Made by a program: the position numbers and the translations under genes. From Neobacillus citreus (GTDB lineage: Bacteria; Bacillota; Bacilli; Bacillales; Cytobacillaceae), in assembly GCF_018343545.2 (NCBI RefSeq), contig NZ_JAGYPE020000008.1, positions 1 to 64,000 on the forward strand: 64,000 nt of DNA, read 5' to 3'. Below are positions 18,367 through 29,276 of the stretch, piece by piece. The notes under the pieces are model-generated. The model saw nothing but the letters and a program-made list of their open reading frames with translations. It made no database searches and had not been told where the DNA came from. Numbering within the stretch: the stretch's first letter is position 1; each line of letters opens with the position of its first letter.

Positions 18367-18552
18367 ATGGCTGGATACATAACTGATTTAACAGTTGTTG
18401 CACTGTTAGTGATCGGGATTACAGCTTTTATGGGAGTCATCACAAACGGTATTGGTGAAAAGGTATTTGGCGGAAAACGCCGCAGCGAATTTGTCGACCA
18501 AAGTGCCAGATTTCAAACTGGCTGGAAAACCGTTGGCGGAAAAAGAAAGTAA
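18367..18552 (+). CDS. small single-span membrane protein (61 aa), unknown
   Basis: A 61-residue frame with AATGGAGGGAC just before its ATG. Residues 5-28 (ITDLTVVALLVIGITAFMGV) form one membrane segment, followed by a basic tail (KVFGGKRRSEFV, WKTVGGKRK) that should lie in the cytoplasm. A strong terminator follows 8 nt after the stop, so it is an isolated one-gene unit. I do not recognise the family. An inverted repeat upstream suggests specific regulation. Confidence 0.65.
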   Translation: MAGYITDLTVVALLVIGITAFMGVITNGIGEKVFGGKRRSEFVDQSARFQTGWKTVGGKRK

Positions 18553-18560
18553 AATAATAA

Positions 18561-18591
18561 AAAAACGATCTCGATATCTGAGATCGTTTTT
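18561..18591. terminator. bidirectional terminator between the 61-aa gene and oppF
   Basis: AAAAACGATCTC / GAGATCGTTTTT form a 12-bp stem with a 7-nt loop and T runs on both strands. It serves the small gene on the plus strand and the opp operon on the minus strand. Confidence 0.88.
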
Positions 18592-18595
18592 TTTA

Positions 18596-19537
18596 TTATT
18601 GTTTGGATTGTGCTTGGTATTGTTTAAATTCTTTTTCCGAACAAAGGACAAAGTGTCCCGGCGTAACTTCACGGAACTCAACCTGCTCATTATCCTGATA
18701 ATTATGGCTTGCTGGATCATATGTTTTACGTTTGCGAGCCCGCTCACTAATCGGATCTGGAGCAGGAATAGCTGATAATAGTGATTGCGTATATGGATGA
18801 AGTGGATTTCGGTAAAGTTCATCTGACGGTGCAAGCTCAACCATTTTACCAAAATACATAACACCAATACGGTCACTGATGTATTTAACCATTGACAAGT
18901 CATGTGCAATGAACAAATATGTTAATCCTTTTTCATGCTGAAGCTTTTTCATTAGATTTACGACCTGCGCTTGAATCGATACGTCCAATGCTGAAATAGG
19001 CTCATCGGCAATGATGAACTCCGGTTGAACTGCCAGTGCACGGGCAATCCCAATCCGCTGACGCTGACCACCGGAAAATTCATGAGGATAACGATTGGCA
19101 TGTTCCTTGTTCAATCCAACAGTTTCGAGCAATTCATATACCTTTTCCATTCGCTCCTGTTTTGATTTAGCCAACCCATGAATATCGATTCCCTCGGCAA
19201 TAACGTCTGCTATTTTTAATCGAGGATTTAATGATGCATATGGATCTTGGAAAATCATTTGCATCTTACGGTTGAATTGTTTAAGTTCTTTCTTGGATTT
19301 TTTCCCATGAACATTAACACCATCATAAAGGACTTCTCCACCTGTGGCTTCGTATAGACGGATAATTGTCCGGCCTGTTGTAGATTTACCGCAGCCTGAT
19401 TCACCTACAAGCCCCATTACTTCTCCTTGATAAATACTAAAGGAGACATTATCAACCGCTTTTACCTCATTAGGTTTGCCTTCATTAAAATATTGTTTTA
19501 AATTCTTTATTTCTAATAATTTTTTTCTTTCACTCAT
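18596..19537 (-). CDS. oppF: oligopeptide ABC transporter ATPase OppF
   Basis: The 313-residue ABC ATPase has Walker A GESGCGKST (near 43), the Q loop with MIFQDPYASLNPR, signature FSGGQRQRIGIARAL, Walker B FIIADEPISALD and the peptide-transporter C-terminal region (NPLHPYTQSLLSAIP). It pairs with OppD to drive import of oligopeptides. It starts directly after the oppD stop, and is the last gene of oppABCDF. In B. subtilis Opp also takes up Phr and competence-stimulating peptides. Confidence 0.94.
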   Translation of the reverse strand: MSERKKLLEIKNLKQYFNEGKPNEVKAVDNVSFSIYQGEVMGLVGESGCGKSTTGRTIIRLYEATGGEVLYDGVNVHGKKSKKELKQFNRKMQMIFQDPYASLNPRLKIADVIAEGIDIHGLAKSKQERMEKVYELLETVGLNKEHANRYPHEFSGGQRQRIGIARALAVQPEFIIADEPISALDVSIQAQVVNLMKKLQHEKGLTYLFIAHDLSMVKYISDRIGVMYFGKMVELAPSDELYRNPLHPYTQSLLSAIPAPDPISERARKRKTYDPASHNYQDNEQVEFREVTPGHFVLCSEKEFKQYQAQSKQ

Positions 19538-20581
19538 TTATTTTCCCACCTTTACACCAGGGAATTGACCTTGACGCCTTTTTACAGCCTCAGGCGGTTC
19601 CACCTTAGGAGCATCCGGATGCAATAGCCAAGTGGCTGCATAATGAGTATCAGACACCTTGAAAAATGGCGGCTCCTGTTCTAGGTCGATTTTCATCACA
19701 TAAGGGTTACGGGGTGCAAATGCATCTCCCTTTGGCGGATCTAATAAATCAGGTGGTGTCCCCGGGATTGAGTATAATTCCTCATCATCTGTTTCCATAT
19801 CCGGCATGGAGCTGATCAATCCCCATGTATATGGGTGTTTCGGATTATAGAATATCTCATCAGCAGTCCCAATTTCTACGATTTTACCGCCATACATAAC
19901 AGCGACTCGGTCAGCAACATTGGCTACAACGCCAAGGTCATGGGTAATAAAGATGATTGATGTATCAATCTTTTTTTGCAAATCCTTCATTAATTCCAGA
20001 ATTTGAGCTTGGATTGTAACGTCTAAAGCCGTTGTCGGTTCATCAGCAATTAAAACTTTAGGATTACAAGCCAACGCAATAGCTATAACAACCCTTTGTC
20101 TCATCCCGCCCGAAAACTGATGCGGATATTGATCAATACGAATTTCCGGCTTAGGAATCCCAACTAGTCTTAATAGTTCAACTGCTCTTTCCCTAGCAGC
20201 ACCTTTAGACATGTTTTGATGCTTAATCAGAGGTTCCATAATTTGATTTCCGATTTTCATTGTGGGATTCAATGATGTCATCGGATCCTGGAAGATCATC
20301 GAAATGTCCTTACCACGGATTTTTTGCATTTGCTTATCCGTTAATTTGGTTAAATCTTTGCCTTCAAAAAGAATTTCGCCGCTTTTTATCTCGGAATTAT
20401 GTTCTGGGAGCAGGCGCATAATCGACTTTGTCGTGACTGATTTTCCCGAGCCCGATTCACCAACAATCGCTAATGTTTCCCCTTTGATTAAATCAAAATT
20501 AACGCCGCGAATGGCTTTGACTTCCCCGGAAAATGTATGGAACGAAATATTTAAATCTTTAACTTGTAAAATCTTCTCCAA
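19538..20581 (-). CDS. oppD: oligopeptide ABC transporter ATPase OppD
   Basis: The 347-residue ATPase has Walker [22 protein letters not shown], signature [15 protein letters not shown], Walker [13 protein letters not shown] and the C-terminal oligopeptide motif ([15 protein letters not shown]) with an extended tail. It forms the heterodimeric motor of the Opp importer with OppF on the cytoplasmic face. Fifteen nt separate it from oppC. Confidence 0.94.
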   Translation of the reverse strand: MEKILQVKDLNISFHTFSGEVKAIRGVNFDLIKGETLAIVGESGSGKSVTTKSIMRLLPEHNSEIKSGEILFEGKDLTKLTDKQMQKIRGKDISMIFQDPMTSLNPTMKIGNQIMEPLIKHQNMSKGAARERAVELLRLVGIPKPEIRIDQYPHQFSGGMRQRVVIAIALACNPKVLIADEPTTALDVTIQAQILELMKDLQKKIDTSIIFITHDLGVVANVADRVAVMYGGKIVEIGTADEIFYNPKHPYTWGLISSMPDMETDDEELYSIPGTPPDLLDPPKGDAFAPRNPYVMKIDLEQEPPFFKVSDTHYAATWLLHPDAPKVEPPEAVKRRQGQFPGVKVGK

Positions 20582-20596
20582 TTCGATTCACCTGCC

Positions 20597-21619
20597 TTAA
20601 TCACGCATTTTTGGATCTAATGCATCTCGTAATCCATCTGCTACCAAGTTGAAGCAAACCATGATTAAAGCAATCATGATGGATGGAATAATCATTTGAT
20701 ATGGAAATGCAATCATCGATTTAAAGCCATCTTCAACTAATGTACCTAATGATGCATTAGGTTCCTGTAATCCTAAACCGATAAAGCTCAAGAATGCTTC
20801 GAAGAAAATGGCATTTGGGATAGAAAACATTGTGTTAATAATAATTACTCCGAACATGTTTGGAATCATATGTTTGAAAACAATTGAAGTATCGGATGCT
20901 CCCAATGTTTTGGCAGCTAAGACAAATTCTTGATTTTTAAATTTTAATACTTGAGCACGTACCACCCGGGCCATACTAGTCCATCCGGTAATCGTTAAAG
21001 CTACAATAATCGGAACAATACCCGGTTTTAATACAAGAATCATTAAAACAACAATGATTAGGTTCGGAATACCGACGATAACCTCTATAATCCTCTGCAA
21101 AACACTGTCTACTCGTCCGCCTAAATAACCTGATACCGCACCATAAGTTACACCAATCAGCATATCGATTAATGCTGCCATAAAAGCGATAAATAAGGAA
21201 ACTTGCGTCCCTGTCCAAACACGGGCAAACAAATCTCGGCCAAGAGCGTCTGTACCAAACCAATAATAATTGTCAACCTTCCGCACCTCGTAGGCGTTAT
21301 ATTCTGTCCCGTTTCTACGAGTCAAGGTTCCATCGAAAGGAAGCCAGTGGACATTTTCAAGCCCTTGAATTCTTGGAGGCAGATTATTGTGTTTTGTATT
21401 CTGGGCATCGTATTCATACGGTGTAATCATCGGACCAACAAAAGCCATGATGATTAAAATACCAAGAATAACAATACTAACCACGGCGCCCTTATTTTTT
21501 CGTACGCGAAGCCAAGAATCCTGCCAAAAATTCAAGCTAGGTTTAGCAATTTTTTCACTTTTTGATGGGTCTATATGGGCGGGCGCAAACATATCTTTAG
21601 AAATTTCTTGATTTATCAT
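20597..21619 (-). CDS. oppC: oligopeptide ABC transporter permease OppC
   Basis: The 340-residue permease has an N-terminal membrane segment (VVSIVILGILIIMAFVGP), then an insert of about 65 residues before WFGTDALGRDLFARV, and five further membrane segments with the ABC-coupling loop (EFVLAAKTLGASDTSIVFKHMIPN). Many OppC proteins are about 300-305 residues; the extra length is mostly in the external loop. Its start overlaps the oppB stop by 4 nt (translational coupling). Confidence 0.93.
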   Translation of the reverse strand: MINQEISKDMFAPAHIDPSKSEKIAKPSLNFWQDSWLRVRKNKGAVVSIVILGILIIMAFVGPMITPYEYDAQNTKHNNLPPRIQGLENVHWLPFDGTLTRRNGTEYNAYEVRKVDNYYWFGTDALGRDLFARVWTGTQVSLFIAFMAALIDMLIGVTYGAVSGYLGGRVDSVLQRIIEVIVGIPNLIIVVLMILVLKPGIVPIIVALTITGWTSMARVVRAQVLKFKNQEFVLAAKTLGASDTSIVFKHMIPNMFGVIIINTMFSIPNAIFFEAFLSFIGLGLQEPNASLGTLVEDGFKSMIAFPYQMIIPSIMIALIMVCFNLVADGLRDALDPKMRD

Positions 21620-22548
21620 TTTGCTTTCCCCCCAGAAATACGAATACGTGGATCAATGACTCCGTAAAGAATATCAACCACAAGTATTACGACAACAAAT
21701 AATGCCGCAAATAAAAGATTTGTCCCCATAATGACAGGATAATCGTTGGTGGCAATCGATTTGACAAACTGCTCCCCTAGTCCAGGAATCGCAAAAATCT
21801 TTTCAATAACCAATGAACCTGTCATCAAGCTAACAGCTAAAGGTCCTAAAACTGTGACAACGGGTATTAAGGCATTTCTTATCGCATGCTTAATACTGAT
21901 TTGCCAGTAGCTAGCCCCTTTTGCTTTTGCTAAAGTAATATAATCTGATCCTAATACCTCAATCATTTCTGTCCGCATAAACCGGGCCGCAATCGAAATT
22001 GGGAACATGGCTAAGGCGATAGTAGGAAGAACCGTATATTCAGGCCCCCGCCACAGCATGACCGGAAACCACCCCAATTTTACAGCCACGTAATATTGCA
22101 GCAAACCTGCAAATATAAAGGATGGGATAGATTTACCAACTACAGCAATAAAGGTTGAACCATAGTCAACCCAAGTATTTTGTTTTAATGCAGCAATGGC
22201 ACCCAATAGAATGCCCAAAATGGACCCAACAATCATTGCTTGAAAACCTAAGACCGCAGATGGGCCAATACGGTTTGCAAGAAGTTCTGACACAGGGGTA
22301 TTATTGAATTGGAAGGAAACTCCAAGGTCACCCTCAGCCAAGTTCTTTATATATTGAAAATATTGAACAGGCACGGGATCGTTTAAATTGTATTTTTCTA
22401 ACAAGATTTCCTGTTGGACCTGCGAAAGCTTTTGGAAATTGTTAAATGGAGTTCCAGGAATTAGTTTCATGAGGAAAAACGTGACCGATGCAACAATGAA
22501 TAGTGTGATAATCATATAAATGAAACGTTGCACTAAATATTTTGCCAT
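21616..22548 (-). CDS. oppB: oligopeptide ABC transporter permease OppB
   Basis: The 310-residue permease has an N-terminal segment (FIYMIITLFIVASVTFFLM), the family motif RTEMIEVLGSDYITLAKAKG (coupling helix) and the C-terminal AIPGLGEQFVKSIATNDYPV and DILYGVIDPRIR motifs. It forms the membrane channel with OppC. It is separated from oppA by 110 nt that contain a terminator-like hairpin, so the downstream genes are probably made at lower level than the binding protein. Confidence 0.94.
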   Translation of the reverse strand: MAKYLVQRFIYMIITLFIVASVTFFLMKLIPGTPFNNFQKLSQVQQEILLEKYNLNDPVPVQYFQYIKNLAEGDLGVSFQFNNTPVSELLANRIGPSAVLGFQAMIVGSILGILLGAIAALKQNTWVDYGSTFIAVVGKSIPSFIFAGLLQYYVAVKLGWFPVMLWRGPEYTVLPTIALAMFPISIAARFMRTEMIEVLGSDYITLAKAKGASYWQISIKHAIRNALIPVVTVLGPLAVSLMTGSLVIEKIFAIPGLGEQFVKSIATNDYPVIMGTNLLFAALFVVVILVVDILYGVIDPRIRISGGKAK

Positions 22549-22606
22549 GCCTACACCTCCTAATTGGTGAAATTTTCGTCTTTTTTCGACAATTCTGATA
22601 CAGGTA

Positions 22607-22640
22607 AAAAGAGAGTATATTTGAAAATATACTCTCTTTT
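22607..22640 (-). terminator. attenuating hairpin between oppA and oppB
   Basis: AAAAGAGAGTATATTT pairs with its complement around a 2-nt loop, followed by T residues on the minus strand. It is inside the opp operon, so partial termination would give excess OppA over the membrane parts, as is common for binding-protein transporters. Confidence 0.75.
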
Positions 22641-22658
22641 CTATTTGATTAGTGTTAC

Positions 22659-24365
22659 TTATTTTGTAATTTTAATCCACTGATAGCTATAGTCAGGGCC
22701 AAAGGCATGGTGTGCAAAGCCTTTAACTTTTGGATTAATTAATAGGTTAACGGAACGTTGATACATAGGAGCAAGTGCTGCATCCTTTTCAAGTAATAGC
22801 TCTTCAGCTTTTTGAAGTGTTTTCCAGCGTTCTTCTGGCTTAGCAGATAGGTCTTCGTTAGCAGCCTTGATTAACTTATCGTATTCTGGGTTGCTATAAT
22901 CCATTCTGTTGTGTTCGCCGCCAGTTAACCATAGGTCCATGAATGTCATTGGGTCAGCATAGTCTGGTCCCCAACCGCCGAATAACAAATCATATTCCTG
23001 TTTGTTTTCACGGTCGATACGAATCTTAAATGGTACAGCATTCATTTCAAGCTTTAATCCAGGAAGGTTTTTCTCTAACTCACCTTTTACGAACGCGTCA
23101 GTTAACTTCGAAGTCTCAGTGTCACCGCCAACGTATACAAAGCTGATTTCTTTAACTCCAAGTTCTTGTAAACCTTTTTCCCAATATTTCTTTGCTTCTT
23201 CTTTGTTAGTCTTCAAGTATTCCTTAGTTGTTGCACGGAAATCTTTGTTATCTAAGAAAGTAAATTCTTTTGGTACAAGGAAGTTTGCTGCAATAGAACC
23301 GTTAGCTAATACATCGTCTACCATTGCTTTTTTATCTACTGATAAAGCAATTGCTTTACGGATGTTTAAGTTTTTCAATGCTGGGTTCTTTTCGTTCATT
23401 TTAATCCAGAAAATAGATGGTTCTACGTAACGTACTAATTCGTCAGAACCTTCGAACTGCGAAATGATTGCAGCTTGTGCAAGCTTTGGTGAAATATCCG
23501 CTTCGCCAGCAGTAAAGGCGTTTGCAGAAGCCTGCGGATCTTTCGATACGTTAAAGTTAATCTTTGTTAATGTTACATTTTTAGCATTCCAATAAGTATC
23601 GTTCTTTTCATATACCCATTCAGTAGCAGTTGGGCCATCCCATTTAGTTAACTTGAATGGACCATTGTAAAGGATGTGAGCTGCATCTTTCGCATAGTCA
23701 GCGCCTTGTGCCTCAACAAACTTTTGGTTTTGCGGATAGAACATTGGGAATGTTAGATAAGACTCAATATATGGAACTGGTCTTACTAAGTCAATTTCCA
23801 AAGTATTGTCGTCTACAGCTTTAATTCCTAAAGTTTTGATATCTTCAGCAGTAGCTTTGTCTTTCTTGGCTACGATCTCTTCAGCGCCCTTGACTTTCCC
23901 AGCCATGAAGTACGGGCCGTATGTAGAAGCTGTTTTTGGATCGATAGCTCTCTGCCATGCATAAACGAAGTCGTTTGCAGTAACAGGGTCGCCGTTAGAC
24001 CATTTTACATCCTTTTTTAATTTGATTGTTAAAACAGTTTTGTCATCATTATATTTAGGCATTTCCGCAGCAACTGCTGGGATAACCTTTTGATCAGCAT
24101 CCAGACGGTATAAGCCTTCATTTACGTTGCTGATTGTTGTAAAGCTGACAGTATCTTCAGCAATTACACTATCCATAGATGGAATTTCAGATGATTCAAG
24201 AACATTCAGTTCCTGTTTATCAGCAAGCTGCTCTTCTTTAGGAGCATTCTTGGTACCTTCTTTTTCCTTACCAGTGTCTTTATTACCGCCGCCTGAACAT
24301 GCTGCAAGAAACATGCTAAGTACTAGCGATAATACTAAAAGTAGTGAAAGTTTTGATTTCTTCAC
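22659..24365 (-). CDS. oppA: oligopeptide-binding lipoprotein OppA
   Basis: The 568-residue extracellular solute-binding protein (SBP_bac_5) has a lipoprotein signal ending in LAACSGG (Cys at 23). Typical motifs are VTANDFVYAWQRAIDPKTAS, LYNGPFKLTKWD, NIRKAIALSVDK and the C-terminal GGWGPDYADPMTFMDLW. It captures oligopeptides at the cell surface for OppBCDF. It is first in the operon. A CodY-like motif lies 20-34 nt upstream of its start. Confidence 0.95.
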   Translation of the reverse strand: MKKSKLSLLLVLSLVLSMFLAACSGGGNKDTGKEKEGTKNAPKEEQLADKQELNVLESSEIPSMDSVIAEDTVSFTTISNVNEGLYRLDADQKVIPAVAAEMPKYNDDKTVLTIKLKKDVKWSNGDPVTANDFVYAWQRAIDPKTASTYGPYFMAGKVKGAEEIVAKKDKATAEDIKTLGIKAVDDNTLEIDLVRPVPYIESYLTFPMFYPQNQKFVEAQGADYAKDAAHILYNGPFKLTKWDGPTATEWVYEKNDTYWNAKNVTLTKINFNVSKDPQASANAFTAGEADISPKLAQAAIISQFEGSDELVRYVEPSIFWIKMNEKNPALKNLNIRKAIALSVDKKAMVDDVLANGSIAANFLVPKEFTFLDNKDFRATTKEYLKTNKEEAKKYWEKGLQELGVKEISFVYVGGDTETSKLTDAFVKGELEKNLPGLKLEMNAVPFKIRIDRENKQEYDLLFGGWGPDYADPMTFMDLWLTGGEHNRMDYSNPEYDKLIKAANEDLSAKPEERWKTLQKAEELLLEKDAALAPMYQRSVNLLINPKVKGFAHHAFGPDYSYQWIKITK

Positions 24366-24384
24366 TAGTAGACCTCCCTTTTCT

Positions 24385-24399
24385 ATTATTCTGAAAAAT
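24385..24399 (-). promoter_or_regulatory. possible CodY-type box upstream of oppA
   Basis: Read on the minus strand, ATTTTTCAGAATAAT matches the CodY consensus AATTTTCWGAAAATT at 12 of 15 positions. It lies between the probable promoter and the oppA start, a place where bound CodY could block transcription. AT-rich DNA gives many such matches, so this is only a candidate. Confidence 0.35.
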
Positions 24400-24576
24400 T
24401 ACTACATTCTCTATTATACATATTTTCATTCTCTTGTACATTACTTTTTGAAAATTAATTTACATTTTCGAGACAATTCTTACGTATGAATTACAATTTA
24501 CTATGTTATAATTTATATTTATAAAGGTTTTTTCTCGTTATAAAACCTTACAATACAACGTTTCGGAGGAATAAAA

Positions 24577-24942
24577 GTGAAATTTTTCCCAAATAAAAGT
24601 GTAATATTGGTAGCGTTTACACAGCTTTCCATTTTCATTTTATCCTTTATTTTTTATGGCGAAATTTCTATTGTTAGCTATATCAATATATCTTTTTATA
24701 TCTCCTTTGCTCTTCTCCTTTCTTTTTTGCTCATTTTTACCATTCAAAGTGGTTTTTATGATGCGATTTTCAAGTCCTTCAACTTTGCACTATCGTTTAG
24801 GACTAATAAACGGAGATTCGAGGATGTTCCCGGTTTATCAGAACTTGTCACGATTAATAAAAACCCCTTCCTTTTTTATGCAATTATAAATGGCCTTTTT
24901 ATGGTCATTGCCCTTGTTGTTTATTATGTTTTACTGACTTGA
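24577..24942 (+). CDS. DUF3899-like membrane protein
   Basis: The 121-residue protein has four hydrophobic segments (about residues 7-27, 32-56, a short central one and 96-119), with a basic middle part (FRTNKRRFEDVPGL). GGAGGA lies 7 nt before a GTG start. The pattern (two N-terminal spans, polar loop, C-terminal span) recalls DUF3899 proteins of Bacillus; I cannot confirm this without a search. It stands alone between oppA and the trpS leader, and no terminator was identified between its stop and that leader. Function unknown. Confidence 0.6.
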   Translation: MKFFPNKSVILVAFTQLSIFILSFIFYGEISIVSYINISFYISFALLLSFLLIFTIQSGFYDAIFKSFNFALSFRTNKRRFEDVPGLSELVTINKNPFLFYAIINGLFMVIALVVYYVLLT

Positions 24943-24997
24943 AATGAAATATGTAAATCATTTATAATGGGAAATAATTAAATAACAGTAAAAAAGC

Positions 24998-26246
<1,249 letters not shown>

Positions 26247-26248
26247 TA

Positions 26249-26304
26249 AAAAAAGCCTGAACCGCAAAAGGAATGAAATATATTCCTTTTGGGTCAGGCT
26301 TTTA
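26249..26304. terminator. terminator between trpS and yjbA
   Basis: A long interrupted stem (AAAAGCCTGA...TCAGGCTTTT, with an inner AAAAGGAAT / ATTCCTTTT arm) lies between the convergent genes. It overlaps the last codons of yjbA by 3 nt. Confidence 0.8.
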
Positions 26305-27048
26305 GTTTACCTTTGGACCGTGTTCCATTTCCCAAAGCTTCTCAAAAAATGGCTGTCCCTTTATTAAATTTTCACAAAAGATTTCGTGTTTTTTAGACCA
26401 GCCAAATTTGATTTCTTCATAAAGTTGTTCCCAGGCATCAGCAAAATTTAGTTCTTGGATTGTTTGGTAGCGTTCTGGGCACCACTCAGTAAACCAATAA
26501 CGAATTTCCGCTTCATTATTTGATGAAAACAACTGATCTAAAGCCATAAACAGAAGCTGCTTAATCTGCCGTTCTTTTCTTGTCAAGCCCAGCATTAACG
26601 TAGGCTCTGGAGAAAGAATATGGAAGTCCTTTTTACTCGACTGATTATAAAATACAAATTCTTTTGGTTCATGATTGCTGATCATTTCGTACACAAGCTG
26701 TTCCTGTCTTGGTATTAACCGGCTTTTTCGAATCGGAATATTATAGCCAATCGTATCAACAGCAAGAATTCCAACCCCATCGGTTACCACAAAGCAGTAA
26801 TCCAATTGGATCCGTTCATGGTTTTTTCTTAAATACGCTTTTTGAAAAATATCATCTAGAAGCTGTTGTGGCAATTCAGATAAATCATTTTCAATATAGT
26901 TAAAAAGAATTGGCTCCACTTTTAGCAGCGGTACTTGGTCAAGTAGTTCAACTCCGTCATCCTTGCGCCATTCGTGGAAGTGGCAGACATTATAACCGTT
27001 TTCTTCTCCTTCAAACCAATTCACCCATACATCATGAAGATATAACAT
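26302..27048 (-). CDS. yjbA: DUF3603 protein YjbA
   Basis: The 248-residue protein starts [20 protein letters not shown], typical of the UPF0736/DUF3603 family of Bacillus, and has the family length (about 250). GAGG lies 9 nt before this ATG; the GTG 15 nt upstream overlaps the ribosome site. It is rich in Trp and acidic residues and shows no membrane segment. The place between trpS and appC is as in B. subtilis. Function unknown. Confidence 0.8.
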   Translation of the reverse strand: MLYLHDVWVNWFEGEENGYNVCHFHEWRKDDGVELLDQVPLLKVEPILFNYIENDLSELPQQLLDDIFQKAYLRKNHERIQLDYCFVVTDGVGILAVDTIGYNIPIRKSRLIPRQEQLVYEMISNHEPKEFVFYNQSSKKDFHILSPEPTLMLGLTRKERQIKQLLFMALDQLFSSNNEAEIRYWFTEWCPERYQTIQELNFADAWEQLYEEIKFGWSKKHEIFCENLIKGQPFFEKLWEMEHGPKVN

Positions 27049-27171
27049 TGTATAATCCCTCACTTCAAGAAACTGTTTGTCAATCAGTATGGGCAGGCTA
27101 CAGTTAAATTATTCCTTTATATACATTTTGCTCCGGTTGTTTCCATATTATTGGGTACAAAGACTCATAAA

Positions 27172-27203
27172 AAAAATCTACCATGTCTTAATGGTAGATT
27201 TTT
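27172..27203 (-). terminator. terminator after appC
   Basis: A perfect 13-bp stem (AAAAATCTACCAT and complement) with a 6-nt loop and a T run on the minus strand, overlapping the last base of the appC stop codon. Confidence 0.88.
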
Positions 27204-28113
27204 ATCTTCTTGATTTAGGGTTGAAAGCGTCTTTTAGGCCTTCTCCGATAAAGTTGATGGACAGGATGGTCATGGTGATGATGAGTGCCGGCGGCATCCA
27301 TATCCAGAGCTTAAATTGAAGCACATCAGGTTCATTTGCTGAATTCAGCATATTTCCCCAACTCGGCGTTTCTTGCGGAACACCAAATCCAAGGTAACTC
27401 AATGCTGATTCAATAACAATCATTGAGGCAAATGTGATGGTTGCCTGAACAATGATTGTTGACAAAACGTTAGGCAACAAATGTTTAACAATTACCTTTG
27501 CCGGTGAGCAGCCGATGGAAACTGCTGCAATGATATATTCGTTTTCTTTTTCGGCAAGAATTTTACTGCGGACAATCCGGGCAATACCTCCCCAATACAG
27601 AAGACTGATAACCGCAATTAACACCCATAGTCCACTTACTTTACCAAAGAAAATAGCATTAATAACAATAACAAAAACCAAGAACGGAAAGTTTAAGATA
27701 AAATCAGTAAATCTCATTAACAGATTATCAACTGCTCCGCCAAAATAACCTGCCACAGAGCCGACCAATGTCCCAATAAAAATAACAAAAAGCGTACAGC
27801 TTAATCCAACCAATAGCGAAATCCTTCCGCCATAAAGCAGTCTTGTAAACACATCCCGGCCTGATTTATCTGTTCCAAGCCAGTGTTTACTTGAAGGCTC
27901 TAACGACATTTCTCCAATATTTACCCTCGTTATATCCGCCGTCGTGATATAAGGGGCCAAAAAGGAGATAATCGCAACAATAACTAAAAAAATGAAACTA
28001 ATCATTGCGAGTTTATTCTGAACGAACTTTTTTCTGGCGATTGCCCAAGGAGATAAGCTCTTATTCGGGGGTGGTGCTGATATATTGGTATCCTTTTGTG
28101 TAACAATTTGCAT
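27202..28113 (-). CDS. appC: oligopeptide ABC transporter permease AppC
   Basis: The 303-residue permease has an N-terminal span (LAMISFIFLVIVAIISFLAP), the WLGTDKSGRDVFTRLLYGG motif, the coupling region (ENEYIIAAVSIGCSPAKVIVKHLLPN) and the C-terminal NFIGEGLKDAFNPKSR motif. It forms the channel of the second oligopeptide importer with AppB. It is the last gene of appDFABC, in the B. subtilis order, 13 nt after appB. Confidence 0.93.
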   Translation of the reverse strand: MQIVTQKDTNISAPPPNKSLSPWAIARKKFVQNKLAMISFIFLVIVAIISFLAPYITTADITRVNIGEMSLEPSSKHWLGTDKSGRDVFTRLLYGGRISLLVGLSCTLFVIFIGTLVGSVAGYFGGAVDNLLMRFTDFILNFPFLVFVIVINAIFFGKVSGLWVLIAVISLLYWGGIARIVRSKILAEKENEYIIAAVSIGCSPAKVIVKHLLPNVLSTIIVQATITFASMIVIESALSYLGFGVPQETPSWGNMLNSANEPDVLQFKLWIWMPPALIITMTILSINFIGEGLKDAFNPKSRR

Positions 28114-28126
28114 CTTTTCTCCCCCT

Positions 28127-29092
28127 TTAATCTAACCTGATTCTCGGGTCTACAACACCATATAAAACATCAGCAACCAGGTTTCCGATTAGTGTTAAGA
28201 ATGAGAACAACATAGTCAATGTCATTAAAACTGGATAATCCCTTGTTCCAACTGATTGCAGGAATAGCTGTCCAAGACCCGGATATGTAAATATTGTTTC
28301 CGTAATGATGGCACCGCTAATAATCGCTACAAGGTCAAATCCCAAAAAGGTAATCAAAGGAATAATCGAATTCCTTAAAATGTGAACATTATAAATTTTT
28401 CTTTCAGGCGTCCCTTTAGCGCGTGCCGTACGAACAAAATCCTTACGACTGTTTTCGATAATATCGTTACGTAAAAATTGTGTATAACTTGCTGTACTTA
28501 ATAAACCTAGTACAATGGCTGGCAACAATACATGATGGAGGCGGCTTAACCAATATTCCAATGTCCCATCGGTAACCCCGATATCAACTGATCCATTGGA
28601 AGGAAACCATCCTAAAGTAAAGGAAAATAAGTATATCGCAAATACACCGGCGATAAACGATGGAATGGATAAACCTAAATAGTTTAATCCTCCTATAAAG
28701 TTATCTCCAAATGTATACGGTTTTCGACCTGCATATGATCCCATAAAGAAAGCGAGAATATAAGTTATAAGTATGGATGTAATACCTAGCATAAGGGTAT
28801 TAGGAAGGCGTTCGGATATAACATCTGCCACAGAAATTTTAAAGCGGGTTGACTTGCCAAAATCCCCTTGGACAAAATTTTCGATCCAGCGTAAATATTG
28901 CTGAGGCATCGGATCATTATAGCCCAATTTTTCCCTCATCTCAGCGATATATTGAGGATCAGTATTCCGTGGGTCGATTTCTCCACTGATGCCGTCACCC
29001 GGCATTAATTTTGCTAAAGTAAAAACGACGATGGAGATGAGGAATAACATTGGAATCATGCCCAAAATTCTTCGAAATGAGTACTTCAGCAT
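28127..29092 (-). CDS. appB: oligopeptide ABC transporter permease AppB
   Basis: The 321-residue permease starts MLKYSFRRILGMIPMLFLIS and carries the family coupling helix (NDIIENSRKDFVRTARAKG) and the C-terminal YPGLGQLFLQSVGTRDYPV and DVLYGVVDPRIR motifs. AAGGAGA lies 7 nt before the ATG at 29092; an ATG 6 nt upstream is too close to that site. It pairs with AppC. About 180 nt separate it from appA. Confidence 0.93.
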   Translation of the reverse strand: MLKYSFRRILGMIPMLFLISIVVFTLAKLMPGDGISGEIDPRNTDPQYIAEMREKLGYNDPMPQQYLRWIENFVQGDFGKSTRFKISVADVISERLPNTLMLGITSILITYILAFFMGSYAGRKPYTFGDNFIGGLNYLGLSIPSFIAGVFAIYLFSFTLGWFPSNGSVDIGVTDGTLEYWLSRLHHVLLPAIVLGLLSTASYTQFLRNDIIENSRKDFVRTARAKGTPERKIYNVHILRNSIIPLITFLGFDLVAIISGAIITETIFTYPGLGQLFLQSVGTRDYPVLMTLTMLFSFLTLIGNLVADVLYGVVDPRIRLD

Positions 29093-29276
29093 GTGCATTC
29101 TCCTTGTCTATAACTATGTTAAATACATTGTTGCAATTACCTTTCTATTAACTGGGAGAGTAATCGGACGATTCTCTGGCCGTCTTCTGATGACTCATCC
29201 CAGTAAAAATCAAAAGGCTTTCGTTTTCAAAAGGTTAAGGCTTTTAGCATAGTTTAATGCTGTTAATCTGCTGCTA

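Noticed and set aside
26709-27107. Plus-strand frames opposite yjbA
   Set aside because: They are antisense shadows of yjbA with no ribosome sites.
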